Part shown: in pieces, positions 47,105 through 55,838 of the stretch
Numbering within the stretch: position 1 is the stretch's first letter
Layout: every line of letters begins with the position of its first letter
Position numbers and translations under genes: made by a program
The notes under the pieces: model-generated
Databases searched by the model: none
Told to the model about the DNA's origin: nothing
Seen by the model: the letters and a program-made list of their open reading frames with translations, nothing else
Assembly (NCBI GenBank): GCA_030523275.1
Contig: JAUNIX010000010.1
Location: forward strand, 26,469-90,468
Direction of reading: 5' to 3'
Length of the DNA: 64,000 nt
Source of the DNA: Lachnospiraceae bacterium
GTDB lineage: Bacteria; Bacillota; Clostridia; Lachnospirales; Lachnospiraceae

Positions 47105-47752
47105 ATGGATTTACAATTACCACATATGAACTATGCCATCTTAGATCTGGACGGCACAATTTTAGACTCTATGGAAGCATGGAAAAACGTCACACGTGAT
47201 TATCTGGATTCTCTTGGAATAACAGCCGCTCCTGATATTCGGGAACAGGTAAAACGGCGTACCTCCGAAGAGACTGCAGTTTATTTACAACAGATGTATA
47301 GTGTTTCTTTATCAAAACAAGAAATTATTTCCGGTATGCATAGTGTAATCAGAATAAAATATGAAACATCCATTCCTTTAAAAAAAACAGGCATTCAAAT
47401 TTTAAATTATTTAAAACAACATCAGATTCCATTCTGTGCTGCCACTTCAACCGACCGTCAGATGATTGAAGCTGCTTTAAAACGCCTGGGCATCTATAAC
47501 GACTTTTCCTTTATCCTCACTTGTTCTGAGGTTGGCAAAGGGAAATATCATCCCGATATTTTTTTACAGGCAATGGAACGACTAGGCGGAAACATAAAAA
47601 ATACCGTCGTATTTGAAGATGCACTACACTGTGTCCGTACTGCAAAAAATGCCGGTTTCACAGTTGTTGGCGTTTATGAGCAAGTCGATGCTGAGGACTG
47701 GGAAAAAATATGTGAAATTAGCGATGTACAATTAAAAGAAAGAATCTCGTAA
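47105..47752 (+). CDS. HAD-family phosphatase, possible ARPP phosphatase of riboflavin synthesis
   Basis: A 215-residue HAD hydrolase with catalytic DLDGTILDS (Asp14, Asp16), a cap domain (about 25-90), CAATSTDR (motif II) and KYHPDIFLQAMERLG...VFEDALHCV (motifs III-IV). It starts 4 bp after ribH with no clear ribosome site, so it is probably translationally coupled. The riboflavin pathway needs a phosphatase for the ribityl-phosphate intermediate, and HAD enzymes fill this step in other bacteria. Position makes it the best candidate here, but substrate is not proved. Confidence 0.75.
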   Translation: MDLQLPHMNYAILDLDGTILDSMEAWKNVTRDYLDSLGITAAPDIREQVKRRTSEETAVYLQQMYSVSLSKQEIISGMHSVIRIKYETSIPLKKTGIQILNYLKQHQIPFCAATSTDRQMIEAALKRLGIYNDFSFILTCSEVGKGKYHPDIFLQAMERLGGNIKNTVVFEDALHCVRTAKNAGFTVVGVYEQVDAEDWEKICEISDVQLKERIS

Positions 47753-47772
47753 AATGGGATTCTTTCTTTTTA
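47737..47772 (+). terminator. Terminator of the riboflavin operon
   Basis: AGAAAGAATC and GATTCTTTCT form a 10-bp stem overlapping the stop codon of the HAD gene, then TTTTTATT. Confidence 0.85.
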
Positions 47773-47798
47773 TTATGAAGATACAAGTCAAGCATCAT

Positions 47799-49091
47799 TT
47801 AGTGTATTGTTTTTCGCATTACGAATACTGTAACAAATAATGTAATACATTCTGCTGCAGGGAAGGATAACCAAACACCTGTCATTGCAAATAAATTTGC
47901 CAATACAATGGCACAAAGGATAACGGCAATAAATCCTCGCAATGTAGATATCATAAATGCCCACCCTGCATTTTCTGTAGCACTCAAAAATCCTGTACCG
48001 ACAATATTGAATCCAGCAAATAAAAATCCAATAAAGTATATTTTCAATCCAGATTCAGCATATACAGCCATGTTCTGATTGTGATCACTGTTAAATACAG
48101 CTACAACCGACTCCGCTCCAAATTGAATTAAAATAAGAAATGACACTGCAAATAAAAACGCCGTTACAACTGCAAGTTTACGAATTTTCTTGACAGAATC
48201 CGTATTGCCTTTTCCATAATAATCGCTAAATAACGGCTGAGTGCCCTGTGAAATTCCATTAAACACTGACATCACAACCAAAGCGACATTTGCTACCACG
48301 CCATAGGCTGCAATCCCGACATTTCCCACTAATCCAAGAATTAATCCATTTAATACTGCCACCGTAACGCCAGAGGAAATTTCTCCGACAAATGCCGATG
48401 CCCCTAGCTGACAAGAGTATAGCAATCGGCGAAGAGATGGTGCCACAAATTGAAAATGAAGCGTATTTTTCTTGGAAAGAAAATGAATGCTGCAAACAAG
48501 GATTCCTATTATTGGAGAAATACCAGTAGCAAGCGCAGCACCAGTCATACCCAACCCCAAAGGAAACATCAAAATATAATCTCCAATAATATTAATCAGA
48601 CTGCTACTTAATGTCGCGGTCATTGCAAGAGACGGATCTCCATCATTTCTCACAAAAGCGTTAAAGACTTGATTCAGCATGAAAAATGGCGTAAATAAAA
48701 GAAATGTCTTAGTGTAAGTCCCTCCTACACGACAGATTCTTTCATCTGCACCAAGCAACATCATAATATTATCTGAAAATATCATCCCTACAATGATAAA
48801 AATACAGCCTATGATAGATGTACAAATAATCGCATTGGAAAAAAAATACTCCGCCGCTTTATCCTTTCGTGCACGCAAAATTTTAAATCGTATCGCTGAA
48901 CCTACACCGATCATAGCGCCAATCGCAAATATGAGACTGTAAATTGGAAGAACTAAATTTAAAGCAGTCATTCCATCTGCTCCTTTTGCCTGTGCAATAA
49001 AAAAGGTATCTGCCAAAATATAGAAGGAAATTCCCATCATACCCAAAATATTCTGGGATACATATTTTAAAAATAATCGATTCTCATTCAT
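47799..49091 (-). CDS. MATE-family efflux transporter
   Basis: A polytopic transporter of about 430 residues with twelve membrane segments. Two repeated halves are visible (FYILADTFFIAQAKGADGMTAL at the start; GVTVAVLNGLILGLVGN in the middle). MATE proteins export cations and drugs in exchange for Na+ or H+. I prefer the ATG at 49091 (GGAGAAAATC upstream) to the one at 49103. It is monocistronic, and substrate cannot be told. Confidence 0.9.
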   Translation of the reverse strand: MNENRLFLKYVSQNILGMMGISFYILADTFFIAQAKGADGMTALNLVLPIYSLIFAIGAMIGVGSAIRFKILRARKDKAAEYFFSNAIICTSIIGCIFIIVGMIFSDNIMMLLGADERICRVGGTYTKTFLLFTPFFMLNQVFNAFVRNDGDPSLAMTATLSSSLINIIGDYILMFPLGLGMTGAALATGISPIIGILVCSIHFLSKKNTLHFQFVAPSLRRLLYSCQLGASAFVGEISSGVTVAVLNGLILGLVGNVGIAAYGVVANVALVVMSVFNGISQGTQPLFSDYYGKGNTDSVKKIRKLAVVTAFLFAVSFLILIQFGAESVVAVFNSDHNQNMAVYAESGLKIYFIGFLFAGFNIVGTGFLSATENAGWAFMISTLRGFIAVILCAIVLANLFAMTGVWLSFPAAECITLFVTVFVMRKTIH

Positions 49092-49175
49092 GATTTTCTC
49101 CATATTATCTTTTCAAAATCTTGCATTAAAATGCTATGGATATTCATTATATCATATAATAAAAACAAATAGAAA

Positions 49176-49216
49176 GGAGTTCTATGATATCTGTTCTCCA
49201 GATGCCATAGAACTCC
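49176..49216. terminator. Long hairpin after rubrerythrin
   Basis: GGAGTTCTATG and CATAGAACTCC form an 11-bp perfect stem with an inner ATCTG/CAGAT stem in the loop. T-rich runs lie on both outer sides. It ends the rubrerythrin gene. Confidence 0.85.
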
Positions 49217-49242
49217 CACTTTTTATATTTTATATTACTTTT

Positions 49243-49911
49243 TTAATAATTTTCTTTGTGAACTTCAAAATAACTCTGACTGTATTTGCAGATAGGACAT
49301 ACTTCCGGTGCTTTTGTTCCCACAACGATATGTCCGCATACGCGACATTCCCACATTGTCTGTCCACTCTTTTCGAATACCTGTTTCATCTGAACGTTCT
49401 CTAGCAGTTTTCGATATCTCTCCTCATGGCGTTTTTCAACCGCACCAACCAGACGAAAACGCTCTGCCAAATCATGAAAACCTTCTTCATCAGCATCACG
49501 CGCCATGCGATCATACATGTCTGTCCACTCGTAATTTTCACCTTCAGCCGCAGCTAACAGATTTTCTGCACTATCCCCAATATGTCCAAGTTCTTGGAAC
49601 CATACACGAGCATGTTCCTGCTCATTCCTTGCAGTTTCTAAAAATAGTGCTGCTAATTGTTCATATCCTTCCTGTTGAGCTACCTTAGCAAAAAATGTAT
49701 ATTTATTACGCGCCTGACTTTCTCCGGAAAATGCTTCCATCAAGTTTTTCTCGGTTTTTGTTCCCGCATAAGGGTTATTGCTGGCTACAGATTCTTCCTC
49801 AATTTTCTCAAAAACAGATGCTGGCTGCTTACAAATTGGGCAGACAAAATCCTCTGGCAACTCATTTCCCTCATAAATATATCCACAAACTGTACATTTC
49901 CATTTTTCCAT
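49243..49911 (-). CDS. Rubrerythrin with rubredoxin domains at both ends
   Basis: A 222-residue non-haem iron protein that reduces hydrogen peroxide in anaerobes. Order: N-terminal rubredoxin ([10 protein letters not shown]...CPICKQP, Cys 6, 9, 24, 27), then a ferritin-like diiron helix bundle (about 55-185, with [14 protein letters not shown] and EKRHEERY), then a second, C-terminal rubredoxin-like domain ([22 protein letters not shown]). I chose the ATG at 49911 because AAAGGAG lies upstream; the frame extends to 49983 without a better site. A promoter with a long palindrome lies upstream. Confidence 0.92.
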   Translation of the reverse strand: MEKWKCTVCGYIYEGNELPEDFVCPICKQPASVFEKIEEESVASNNPYAGTKTEKNLMEAFSGESQARNKYTFFAKVAQQEGYEQLAALFLETARNEQEHARVWFQELGHIGDSAENLLAAAEGENYEWTDMYDRMARDADEEGFHDLAERFRLVGAVEKRHEERYRKLLENVQMKQVFEKSGQTMWECRVCGHIVVGTKAPEVCPICKYSQSYFEVHKENY

Positions 49912-50057
49912 TGTTGTTTCTCCTTTCTGAATTAAGTCCCCGCTGCAATCTAACTGTATACAATATTTGTTCCGTCGATTCATAAAGCGGTTCTCCTAAA
50001 ACGATACAATAGAAGGTACATTATTGATACTTTCTACCTTCTTCTTAGTTCTAAAAC

Positions 50058-50106
50058 AATATTAGTAACTATTACTAATATTAAATCATTTTCTTTCATT
50101 TGTCAA
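50058..50106 (-). promoter_or_regulatory. Rubrerythrin promoter with overlapping 25-bp palindrome
   Basis: On the minus strand TTGACA (50101-50106) and TAATAT (50078-50083) are 17 bp apart. AATATTAGTAA and its complement, with CTA between (50058-50082), form a perfect 25-bp palindrome over the -10 and start. It is a strong candidate operator for a redox or metal regulator (Fur/PerR class), but it matches no single consensus exactly. Confidence 0.8.
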
Positions 50107-50112
50107 TTATTT

Positions 50113-50129
50113 ATTGTGAATTTCACAAT
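50113..50129. promoter_or_regulatory. Second inverted repeat upstream of the rubrerythrin -35
   Basis: ATTGTGA and TCACAAT with ATT between, a perfect 7-3-7 inverted repeat ending 7 bp upstream of the -35. It resembles a shortened Rex or Crp/Fnr-type site. Confidence 0.5.
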
Positions 50130-50204
50130 ATTTATATGAATATAACTTATGACACAGGCAAAATCAGTTTTTTAAGTTTTGCTGAATCATTTTATATCTT
50201 TGCA

Positions 50205-50345
50205 TAAACCGAATGAAACACGCTCTGCAAGTTTCATCGGTTCGCGTGAGGCGGTAAATGGAAATGCAAGCACAAGGTGAATTAGCGCTCGCGGTAAGAG
50301 AGGGCGACCTGGGTCGTTTCCGCTTGCCTTGTGCCTTCGCGTAAA
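50205..50345 (-). repeat. Intergenic repeat copy A (141 bp, module alpha)
   Basis: 137 of 141 positions match the copy at 61103. It holds a hairpin ACCGAATGAAAC...GTTTCATCGGT with loop CACGCTCTGCAA region, CCTTGTGC/GCACAAGG arms and a CGACC/GGTCG hairpin. It lies right after the terminator of the ABC importer operon, in the same orientation to it as the other copies. Confidence 0.8.
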
Positions 50346-50346
50346 T

Positions 50347-50378
50347 AAAAACAGCCCCAGTATACCCAAGGCTGTTTA
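50347..50378 (-). terminator. Terminator of the ABC importer operon
   Basis: AAACAGCC and GGCTGTTT form an 8-bp stem; TTTTATTT follows on the minus strand. Confidence 0.85.
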
Positions 50379-50394
50379 TCCATCATATTCAATT

Positions 50395-51198
50395 TTAAGT
50401 TAACATCATACGATCATTCGCGAACTCACTTCCGCTTGCTTGCTCAAATTTTGCTAATAAATCAGATACATGTAAATTTTTCTTTTCTTCACCAGCAACA
50501 TCATAAATCACATGACCTTCATACATCATAATCAAACGATTACCATGTGCAATCGCATCTCTCATATTATGTGTAATCATTAATGTTGTCAAATGATCTT
50601 TTTCTACAATCTTATCCGTTGTCTCCAAAACTTTTGCCGCTGTCTTTGGATCAAGTGCTGCTGTGTGCTCATCCAAAAGCAACAACTGTGGTTTCTTCAA
50701 TGTTGCCATCAAAAGTGTTAATGCCTGTCTTTGTCCACCAGAAAGCAGACCCACTTTTGAAGTCATACGATCTTCCAAACCAAGATCTAGAGTTTTTAAC
50801 AATTCCTTATAAGTTTCTCTCTCTTTGTGAGTGATACCCGAACGAAGAAAACGAGATGCCCCACGTCTTGCTGCTAAAGCAAGATTTTCCTCAATCATCA
50901 TGCTTGCTGCTGTTCCTGTCATCGGATCCTGAAATACACGGCCTAAATATTTGGCACGTTTATATTCTGGCATAGAAGTAACATCTACACCACCAATTGT
51001 AATTGTCCCACTGTCAACCGTCCATAAGCCGGCAATTGCATTTAACATTGTAGATTTACCGGCTCCATTGCCTCCGATTACAGTAACAAAATCACCTTCA
51101 TTCAAATGAAGATTTAATCCATTTAGGGCAACTTTTTCATTTACTGTACCAGCATTAAATGTTTTGTGTACATCGTTTATTTTAAGCACGGGAAGCAC
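50395..51198 (-). CDS. ABC transporter ATP-binding protein (TrpZ-like)
   Basis: A 267-residue ATPase with Walker A GGNGAGKST (about 37-45), signature LLSGGQRQALTL (about 150) and Walker B LLLLDEHTAALDP, where the usual Pro after Glu is His. That DEHTAALDP form is typical of the COG1101 branch that pairs with COG4120 permeases and COG2984 binding proteins. The start overlaps the permease gene by 17 bp. It is the third gene of a three-gene importer. Confidence 0.92.
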   Translation of the reverse strand: MLPVLKINDVHKTFNAGTVNEKVALNGLNLHLNEGDFVTVIGGNGAGKSTMLNAIAGLWTVDSGTITIGGVDVTSMPEYKRAKYLGRVFQDPMTGTAASMMIEENLALAARRGASRFLRSGITHKERETYKELLKTLDLGLEDRMTSKVGLLSGGQRQALTLLMATLKKPQLLLLDEHTAALDPKTAAKVLETTDKIVEKDHLTTLMITHNMRDAIAHGNRLIMMYEGHVIYDVAGEEKKNLHVSDLLAKFEQASGSEFANDRMMLT

Positions 51199-52111
51199 CT
51201 CCCTTTTTCATAGGTTTGGAAAAATATGTTGCTTTTAAATGTGGAATTGCAAGGAAAATTGCTACCACGATGGCAGATAGAAGTTTCAGATCATTTGAGT
51301 TTAATCCTAACCACAATACAACCTGCAATACTAAATAATAAATAATCGCACCTAATGCCACGGATAACAGGCGAAATGCCATATTACTACTGATTCTACC
51401 AAATACGACCTGACCAATAATGACAGCTGCCAGACCAATAACGATAGCACCACGTCCAGCATTGACGTCCGCAAACCCCTGATATTGTGCATACAAACCA
51501 CTTGCGAAAGCAACAATACCATTAGAAATCATTAAACCAAGAATTTTGCAAAAGTCTGTGTTAATTCCCTGTGCACGAGACATATTTTGATTGCTTCCAG
51601 TTGCACGAATCGCACTTCCTAATTCTGTACCAAAAAACCAGTATAAAATTGCAATCAAAATGACAATAATAACTGCTACAATAACAATTGTATTCTGCCA
51701 AAACTGTACACCCTTTACGTAACGAAGAGACACAAGTAAATCATATTTATCTACACTGATTGCCTGATTTGCCTTTCCATCCATAATTCGTAAATTAATG
51801 GAATACAAACCCAACTGTGTTAAAATACCAGCTAGGATTGCCGGAATACCAAATGTTGTATGTAATACACCAGTTGCCAGACCAGCCAGTAATCCCGCAC
51901 AAAATGCAACAAACAAAGATATTCCTACCGAATGTCCACTTGTCATCATCATGATACAAACTGCACCACCAGTACACATCGTACCATCTACTGTTAAATC
52001 TGCTAAATCAAGAATTCGATAAGTGATATAGACACCGATCGCCATGATTCCCCATATTAATCCCTGAGCACATGCACCTGGCATAGCGTTCAACAATAAT
52101 AAAATGTTCAT
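51182..52111 (-). CDS. ABC transporter permease (TrpY-like, COG4120)
   Basis: A 309-residue membrane protein with about eight or nine helices, similar in plan to branched-chain amino-acid permeases (LSFAIGLMGAYIT-like AQGLIWGIMAIGVYITYRILDLADLTVDGT). NQNMSRAQGINTDFCKILGLMISN is the conserved loop for ATPase contact. It belongs with a substrate-binding protein (52215) and the ATPase (50395). Relatives include tryptophan/tyrosine transporters (TrpXYZ), but the cargo here is not proved. Confidence 0.9.
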   Translation of the reverse strand: MNILLLLNAMPGACAQGLIWGIMAIGVYITYRILDLADLTVDGTMCTGGAVCIMMMTSGHSVGISLFVAFCAGLLAGLATGVLHTTFGIPAILAGILTQLGLYSINLRIMDGKANQAISVDKYDLLVSLRYVKGVQFWQNTIVIVAVIIVILIAILYWFFGTELGSAIRATGSNQNMSRAQGINTDFCKILGLMISNGIVAFASGLYAQYQGFADVNAGRGAIVIGLAAVIIGQVVFGRISSNMAFRLLSVALGAIIYYLVLQVVLWLGLNSNDLKLLSAIVVAIFLAIPHLKATYFSKPMKKGGASRA

Positions 52112-52138
52112 ATAAATTCTCCTTATATATTATAAATA

Positions 52139-52189
52139 GCCCTCGAATCTATCGTTGCAATTCGTACGAGAAAAACGAGGGCTTTTTGT
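52139..52189. terminator. Hairpin between the binding-protein and permease genes
   Basis: AGCCCTCG and CGAGGGCT form an 8-bp stem. On the plus strand TTTTT follows; on the minus strand only ATTTATAATA follows, so it would be a weak, partial terminator for the operon, or a 3' stabiliser of the binding-protein message. Confidence 0.6.
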
Positions 52190-52214
52190 ACAATAAAATA
52201 ATTATCGTTATTTA

Positions 52215-53198
52215 TTATTTGTCTGAAGTTTCAATTGCCTCATATCCATCTGGAGGTGTAATCTTTAATGCATCACAAATTTCTTTGTTGTATTTCTTTG
52301 TTACTTTTGGAGCAAATTGAATTTCCATCTTAGATACATCTTCTCCTTTTTCAAGGATATCATAAGCCATTTCACCAGTTTTATATCCAAGATCATAGTA
52401 GCTAATGGATAATGTTGCTACACCACAACCTGCACAGATACCTTCTTCACCAGCGATAATTGGAACACCTTCTGGCTGACATACATTGTTGATAACTTCT
52501 GTATTTGCAGCTGCTGTATTATCTGTTGGAATATAGATAACATCGCTCTTAGATGCTGCTGATGTTGCTACAGAACCTACATCATTAGAATCTGCGAAAG
52601 CAAAGTCTTTACATGTATAACCTTCTTTTTCTAAATAATCTTTGATTGTTTTTGCTTGATATTCAGAGTTTGGCTCTGCAGAACAATATAACAATCCAAC
52701 GTTCTTAGCATCTGGGAACATTTCTTTTAACATTTTAGCCTGATCTTCCAATGGAGCTAAATCAGATGTACCAGAAATATTATTACCAACAGTACCTGTC
52801 CAATCTTTGATTTCAAGAGCTGTTGCATAATCTGTGATAGATGTTCCTAAGATTGGGATAGAATCTGTTGCTGCGTGTGCTGCCTGAAGAGATGCAGTCG
52901 CATTTGCAAGAATTAAATCATCTCCATCAGATACGAACTGATTCACGATTGTAGAACATGTTGCTGAATCACCAGATGCATTTTGTTCATCAAACTTCAC
53001 ACGATCTTCACCAAGTTTTTCTGTCAAAGCATCTTTAAATCCCTTTGTTGCTGCATCCAAAGCTTCATGCTGTACCAACTGACAAATACCGATGTTATAA
53101 ACTTTTTCGGATTTCTTTTTGTCTTCGCTGCCACCACATGCTACTAATGACATCATCATCAAAGCTGCCATTAAAAGAGCTAGAACTTTCTTTTTCAT
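52215..53198 (-). CDS. ABC importer substrate-binding lipoprotein (TrpX-like, COG2984)
   Basis: A lipoprotein of about 327 residues. The signal peptide ends in the lipobox SLVACGG (Cys at about residue 20 from the chosen start at 53198). The mature part is a two-lobe periplasmic-binding fold with NIGICQLVQHEALDAATKGF at the start and PTDNTAAANTEVINNV mid-protein, as in COG2984. I use ATG 53198 because AGAGGAG lies upstream of it. A frame start at 53216 has no better site. It heads the importer operon and has a perfect promoter. Confidence 0.92.
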   Translation of the reverse strand: MKKKVLALLMAALMMMSLVACGGSEDKKKSEKVYNIGICQLVQHEALDAATKGFKDALTEKLGEDRVKFDEQNASGDSATCSTIVNQFVSDGDDLILANATASLQAAHAATDSIPILGTSITDYATALEIKDWTGTVGNNISGTSDLAPLEDQAKMLKEMFPDAKNVGLLYCSAEPNSEYQAKTIKDYLEKEGYTCKDFAFADSNDVGSVATSAASKSDVIYIPTDNTAAANTEVINNVCQPEGVPIIAGEEGICAGCGVATLSISYYDLGYKTGEMAYDILEKGEDVSKMEIQFAPKVTKKYNKEICDALKITPPDGYEAIETSDK

Positions 53199-53254
53199 GT
53201 TGCTTTCTCCTCTCATACGTCGTACATAATTGATTAGTTTTACTTATAGGTAAA

Positions 53255-53283
53255 ATTATAACTTTAACGCGTTAAATTGTCAA
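53255..53283 (-). promoter_or_regulatory. Importer promoter with palindrome in its spacer
   Basis: TTGACA (53278-53283) and TATAAT (53255-53260) on the minus strand are exactly 17 bp apart. TTTAACGCGTTAAA (53263-53276), a perfect 14-bp palindrome, fills the spacer, where a bound repressor would block RNA polymerase. No T-box leader is seen. Confidence 0.85.
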
Positions 53284-53308
53284 CGCTTCGGGATAAAAAA
53301 ATATAAGA

Positions 53309-53334
53309 ATTCATCGTAGCTCAGGTACGAATCT
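53309..53334 (-). terminator. Weak hairpin after the lipoprotein gene
   Basis: TCGTA and TACGA flank GCTCAGG; a TATATTTTTTT run follows on the minus strand about 12 bases later. A plausible but weak terminator. Confidence 0.4.
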
Positions 53335-53354
53335 ACCTTCTTTTTTCAAGCCAT

Positions 53355-53996
53355 TTATAAATCAGACACTTCTTGATATAATCCTGCTGAAATTGCATTC
53401 GCCAAATCATTATCTACACTTGAAATTTTCCATTCACGATTGTCTTTTACCATATAAATTGTTATATCTTTTTCGACTATTTTCTTATCACAATCTTCAT
53501 ATGCATTCTGGATCAAATCTGCCATTTGTTGATTTCTTTCATCCTCTGATACTGGTTTCCCCATATTTGACAATGTCTGTTCTATGCTTTGATTCATAAG
53601 TTCTGAAACAATATCAGAACAATCTCGATATTTTATCCGAGCCACTATGGTTCCCTTTTCTTTTTCACACGTACTCTCTTCTATTTCATATTTCATATGA
53701 GTATTATTATCTTTTAAAATATCTTCGAATACTTTAACGACGGGGTGATTCATATCAAAATCTACTTTTTCATCTGCCAATTTCGTCATATCTGAAATTG
53801 CATTTTTTAATTTCTCATAGTCCTTGATATGCCTAGCCGCATCTATGATATTTCCATCTCTGAAGTCATTAAAACAGGTCTGAAATGTTTCTTTCATAGC
53901 CTCTTCTTCCGAAACTCCAAGACTGCAAGCAGACATTGCCGTCGTGAATGTGAAGATCATAATGATAGATATTATTAATTTAATTCGTTTATCCAT
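53355..53996 (-). CDS. Putative lipoprotein
   Basis: A 213-residue protein with a type II signal peptide: basic start, hydrophobic core and lipobox MSAC (Cys at about residue 23). The mature part is acidic, with an EEEAMKETFQTCFNDFRDG segment, and it ends in a beta-rich KDITIYMVKDNREWKISSVD. That plan (helical start then a cystatin/NTF2-like fold) is common in DUF4878/DUF5105-type lipoproteins of Firmicutes, but I do not claim the family. Monocistronic. Confidence 0.75.
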   Translation of the reverse strand: MDKRIKLIISIIMIFTFTTAMSACSLGVSEEEAMKETFQTCFNDFRDGNIIDAARHIKDYEKLKNAISDMTKLADEKVDFDMNHPVVKVFEDILKDNNTHMKYEIEESTCEKEKGTIVARIKYRDCSDIVSELMNQSIEQTLSNMGKPVSEDERNQQMADLIQNAYEDCDKKIVEKDITIYMVKDNREWKISSVDNDLANAISAGLYQEVSDL

Positions 53997-54083
53997 AGAT
54001 TTTCCTTTCGTAATTAAACATTTTTTCTTTCATTATATCATGAATTATTTATCATTTGTTCAGGAACACTTTCTATTTCATTG

Positions 54084-54165
54084 AAATTGCAAAGCAATTT
54101 GTTACTAAACCGAATGAAACATACTCTGCGAGTTTCATCGGTTCACATACGGCAGCAAATGGAAA
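54084..54165 (-). repeat. Intergenic repeat copy C (module alpha then beta)
   Basis: 54105-54165 matches the first 60 bp of copies A and B (AACCGAATGAAAC...GTTTCATCGGTT). It is followed on the minus strand by a hairpin AAATTGC...GCAATTT (54084-54100) that resembles the hairpin of copy F at 9245. It lies right after the terminator of the symporter gene. Confidence 0.7.
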
Positions 54166-54166
54166 T

Positions 54167-54198
54167 TAAAAAGCCCGCTGATAAAAAGCGAGCTTTCT
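54167..54198 (-). terminator. Symporter terminator
   Basis: AAGCTCGC pairs with GCGGGCTT (one G-T pair); TTTTTAATTT follows on the minus strand. Confidence 0.85.
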
Positions 54199-54213
54199 AA
54201 TCTATATTTATGA

Positions 54214-55686
54214 TTAACATTTTTTCTTTCTTTTATCATAAAAAGCGACTCCGAAAATAAATCCCAACAATAGGATAGCAAATAACATCCAGCCGATGAA
54301 TGCTGTTCTTCCCATTTTGGAAAAGGTATCATAATAACCTTTCAAATATACAATCACAATAATTGCCGGCAGACCATATGTCATATAAATTCGGAGTTTA
54401 TTGGATATTTTCCATCCTTTACCAGTATTGGCTTCTTCAATAAAATTCTCCCATCCCCAACCATTTTTCATAACACAAAAAAGGACAAATACCATACTTC
54501 CAAGTGGTAATAGGTTGTAGGATACAAGGAAATCTTCCAGATCCATAATCGAACTTCCAGCACCAAGTGGTTGAAAAGCAGAAAGTACATTAAATCCTAA
54601 CACTGCAGGTAAGGATAATAAAATGACTAGGATAATATTAAAAACAACAGCTTTTTTGCGCTCCCAGCCGCCCATATCCATATAAAACGAAACAATATTT
54701 TCAAATACTGCAATGATTGTAGATAATGCAGCAAATGACATGAAAATAAAAAATCCTGTTCCCCATACACGTCCTGCGCTCATATGATTGAAAATATTCG
54801 GCAGAGTAATAAATAAAAGAGATGGACCGGAATCAGGCTGTACACCATAAGCAAAACATGCTGGAATAATGATAAATCCTGCCATCAATGCAACAAACGT
54901 ATCCAAAATTACAACGCTGGCTGCTTCTCCGCCAATCGTACGTTCCCGTTTCAAATAACTTCCAAAAATCTCCATTGCGCCAATACCAATACTCAAGGTA
55001 AAAAATGCGTGAGTCATCGCATCAAACACAACAGGTCCAATTCCCCGCGAACGAATTGTATCCAAATTTGGCACCAAATAGAATTTAACTCCTTCCATGG
55101 CATTGGGCAAAAACAAAGAATGTAATGCCAATACAATAATCAGCACAATTAAAAGACTCATCATAACTTTCGTGATTTTTTCAACACCATTTTGCAGACC
55201 CAAAGCACAAACTCCAAATGATAATAATACTGCGGCAATCATCCATCCACTCATCGTTCCTGCGGAACCTAGCATTTCCTGGAAAGCTCCTGCAATTTCG
55301 TTGGCATTTAAACCAGCAAGTTTACCAGTTGCACAACGATATGCATAATACAACATCCAACCACCGACCATTGTATAAAACATCATTAACAAATAGTTTC
55401 CAAAAATCGATATCCATTTAAAATGATGCCAGACGGTTCCTTTCGGTTCCAATTCTTCATAGGCACGAGAAGCACCTTTGCGACTTCCACGACCAATCGA
55501 AAACTCACTGATCAAAATTGGATATCCTAAAATGACTAAGAATATTAAATATATTAATATAAATGCAGCTCCGCCATTCTGACCACAAATATATGGAAAT
55601 TTCCACACATTTCCTAATCCTACTGCACAGCCGGCACTAACCAAAATAAAGCCAAGACGTGAACCAAAACTTTCTCGATTGTCCAT
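54214..55686 (-). CDS. Sodium-dependent neurotransmitter symporter-family transporter
   Basis: A 490-residue SNF/NSS transporter with about eleven or twelve helices. The conserved Na+ and substrate region SAGCAVGLGNVWKFPYICG is at residues 17-35, with an unwound GVQPDSGPSLLF later. Bacterial members take up amino acids such as tryptophan, leucine or tyrosine. The nearby ABC importer of a TrpXYZ-like type may handle similar cargo, but this is only proximity. Monocistronic with its own terminator. Confidence 0.92.
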   Translation of the reverse strand: MDNRESFGSRLGFILVSAGCAVGLGNVWKFPYICGQNGGAAFILIYLIFLVILGYPILISEFSIGRGSRKGASRAYEELEPKGTVWHHFKWISIFGNYLLMMFYTMVGGWMLYYAYRCATGKLAGLNANEIAGAFQEMLGSAGTMSGWMIAAVLLSFGVCALGLQNGVEKITKVMMSLLIVLIIVLALHSLFLPNAMEGVKFYLVPNLDTIRSRGIGPVVFDAMTHAFFTLSIGIGAMEIFGSYLKRERTIGGEAASVVILDTFVALMAGFIIIPACFAYGVQPDSGPSLLFITLPNIFNHMSAGRVWGTGFFIFMSFAALSTIIAVFENIVSFYMDMGGWERKKAVVFNIILVILLSLPAVLGFNVLSAFQPLGAGSSIMDLEDFLVSYNLLPLGSMVFVLFCVMKNGWGWENFIEEANTGKGWKISNKLRIYMTYGLPAIIVIVYLKGYYDTFSKMGRTAFIGWMLFAILLLGFIFGVAFYDKRKKKC

Positions 55687-55773
55687 TGTTTTTTCTTTTT
55701 CCTTTCCATTTTTATATTCATATATTTTTTATCAAATTATGATAGGTAGCACAAAATTTTCTTACTATAACAC

Positions 55774-55824
55774 AAAAAAAGACCCCTATTCATGTAGAGG
55801 ACCTACAGAATAAGAGGTCTTTTT
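55774..55824 (-). terminator. gpmI terminator
   Basis: On the minus strand GACCTCTTATTC pairs with GAATAGGGGTC; an inner TGTAG/CTACA stem sits in the loop and TTTTTTT follows. Confidence 0.88.
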
Positions 55825-55838
55825 CATATTTTTATTTA

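Noticed and set aside
50113..50129. Crp site upstream of rubrerythrin
   Set aside because: The half-sites match TGTGA/TCACA, but the spacer is 3 bp instead of 6. I keep it as an unassigned inverted repeat.
50187..50369. Minus-strand 60-residue ORF inside repeat copy A
   Set aside because: Copy B at 61103 is open in the same frame but has a stop and no start codon at the equivalent left end, and no ribosome site is visible. The frame is a by-product of the GC-richer repeat.
53199..53340. Tryptophan T-box upstream of the TrpX-like binding protein
   Set aside because: The leader is only about 50 nt from the promoter to the ATG and has no T-box core. Control seems to be by the palindrome in the promoter.
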